Below are positions 6,516 to 6,809 of a DNA stretch of 6,809 bases, piece by piece; position 1 is the first letter of the stretch; each line of letters opens with the position of its first letter. A program made the position numbers and the translations under genes. Below the pieces are notes generated by a model, which made no database searches, was not told the origin of the DNA, and saw only the letters and a program-made list of their open reading frames with translations. The DNA is from Paramuribaculum sp. (lineage in GTDB: Bacteria > Bacteroidota > Bacteroidia > Bacteroidales > Muribaculaceae). The stretch is taken from contig JAIDXU010000127.1 in the NCBI GenBank assembly GCA_029058455.1, positions 1-6,809 of the forward strand. Direction: 5' to 3'.

Positions 6516-6541
6516 AGCCGGATATTTCCGGCTCTATTTTT
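6516..6541 (+). terminator. Second small hairpin with T-run, terminator for the GH3/SIMPL operon
   Basis: AGCCGGA (6516-6522) pairs with TCCGGCT (6527-6533) around the loop TATT. CTA and a run of five T (6537-6541) follow on the plus strand. It sits 5 bases after the 17-bp hairpin, so rightward transcription meets two stems in a row and the T-run follows the second. Confidence 0.6.
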
Positions 6542-6551
6542 CAAATAGTTA

Positions 6552-6767
6552 TTATTCAGCGGGAGCAACTTCAACAGCACCCTCTACAACAACAGTTGTG
6601 TCGTTGGTGAGTGAATCAACAACTTCTGCAGCTTCAGCAACTTCAGTAACTTCGATTGCTTCGGGTTCAGCTTCGGTAGCTTCGGTGGTTTCAGCTTTAG
6701 GAGTGCAAGCAGCAAAAGCAACAGCTACGCATACAGCGGCAGCAGCGCAAAAAAGATTCTTTTTCAT
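6552..6767 (-). CDS. Small, highly acidic lipoprotein (71 aa)
   Basis: The protein starts MKKNLF, followed by a hydrophobic core and a lipobox-like FAAC with the lipidation cysteine at residue 21, so it is probably a secreted, lipidated envelope protein. The mature part (51 residues) is low-complexity and built almost only from Glu, Ala, Thr and Val, with 12 Glu and 2 Asp against a single Lys (K24). It has no recognisable folded domain. The tract at 25-49 repeats short units ending in Glu (TTE, ATE, VTE, VAE, AAE). A central DSLTNDTT separates it from a VVVEGAVEVAPAE tail. After Cys21 come TPK and then acidic residues, so it does not begin with the clustered acidic surface-export signal described in some Bacteroidetes, though acidity soon follows. 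It is well expressed-looking and has its own terminator. The promoter probably lies at or beyond the right edge. Function unknown. Confidence 0.8.
   Translation of the reverse strand: MKKNLFCAAAAVCVAVAFAACTPKAETTEATEAEPEAIEVTEVAEAAEVVDSLTNDTTVVVEGAVEVAPAE
6621..6695 (-). repeat. Imperfect short-unit coding repeat in the lipoprotein gene
   Basis: The stretch is built from degenerate 6- to 9-base units rich in GAAGCT/GAAGTT (minus strand), which encode the Glu-Ala/Thr/Val tract at residues 25-49. All units are multiples of three, so expansion or contraction would change tail length without breaking the frame. The repeats are too diverged for a strict consensus. Confidence 0.45.
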
Positions 6768-6809
6768 AATCTTGTAAAAATGTTTGTTTATTATTTAATA
6801 TGTTATAAT
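6768..6809 (-). promoter_or_regulatory. A+T-rich leader of the lipoprotein gene, promoter not resolved
   Basis: The 42 bases before the lipoprotein ATG are almost entirely A and T on the minus strand, a common property of Bacteroidetes leaders that lack a Shine-Dalgarno sequence. I find no good TAnnTTTG match, so the core promoter may lie beyond the window edge. Confidence 0.35.

Noticed and set aside
1..6809. Possible defence system or mobile island, prompted by the kinase-like and acyltransferase genes
   Set aside because: There are no nucleases, toxin-antitoxin pairs, integrases, transposases, tRNA junctions or repeat arrays, and composition and gene style are uniform across the window, as in an ordinary chromosomal region.

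Overview
The window looks like chromosomal DNA of a gut-type Bacteroidales bacterium, most likely Muribaculaceae or a close relative. The reasons are the gene content (DUF3943 outer-membrane protein, bacterial GH3 enzyme, membrane-anchored SIMPL protein, two-lobed GNAT protein of a type common in Bacteroidetes), the lack of Shine-Dalgarno sequences before starts, two matches to the Bacteroidetes -7 element TAnnTTTG in the one divergent intergenic region, and moderate G+C with A+T-rich leaders. The family assignment is inference from style, not a database result.

Layout, left to right. (1) 20-547 (+) is a conserved-looking 175-residue protein that I cannot assign. (2) 550-4007 is a leftward three-gene cluster, in transcription order: a tail-anchored protein-kinase-like protein (4007-3219), a two-lobed GNAT acyltransferase-like protein (3172-2033), and a DUF3943 outer-membrane protein with a signal peptide (2052-550). 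The gap between the first two is 46 bp and the last two overlap by 20 bp, so one transcript is likely. Its last stop codon lies 2 bp from the stop of gene 1, with no convincing terminator between them. (3) 4008-4214 is a divergent promoter region. (4) 4215-6448 (+) is a two-gene operon: a GH3-family adenylating enzyme and a SIMPL-domain (DUF541) envelope protein, joined by an ATGA stop/start overlap. (5) 6449-6551 holds two hairpins that together look like a two-way terminator. (6) 6552-6767 (-) is a small, extremely acidic lipoprotein.

The most notable observation is that the kinase-like protein has lost the catalytic HRD aspartate (HFP instead), the KPEN asparagine and the glycine-rich loop, but keeps the ATP-binding lysine and the DFG-type aspartate (DVG). 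It therefore reads as a membrane-anchored pseudokinase. It leads an operon with an acyltransferase-like protein and an outer-membrane protein, which suggests an envelope-related function that is not yet described. The neighbouring GH3-SIMPL operon pairs a putative acyl-adenylating or amidating enzyme of unknown bacterial substrate with a periplasmic-facing protein.

I see no mobile elements, CRISPR arrays, tRNA or rRNA genes, and no recognisable defence system. No gene-free stretch exceeds 300 bases.
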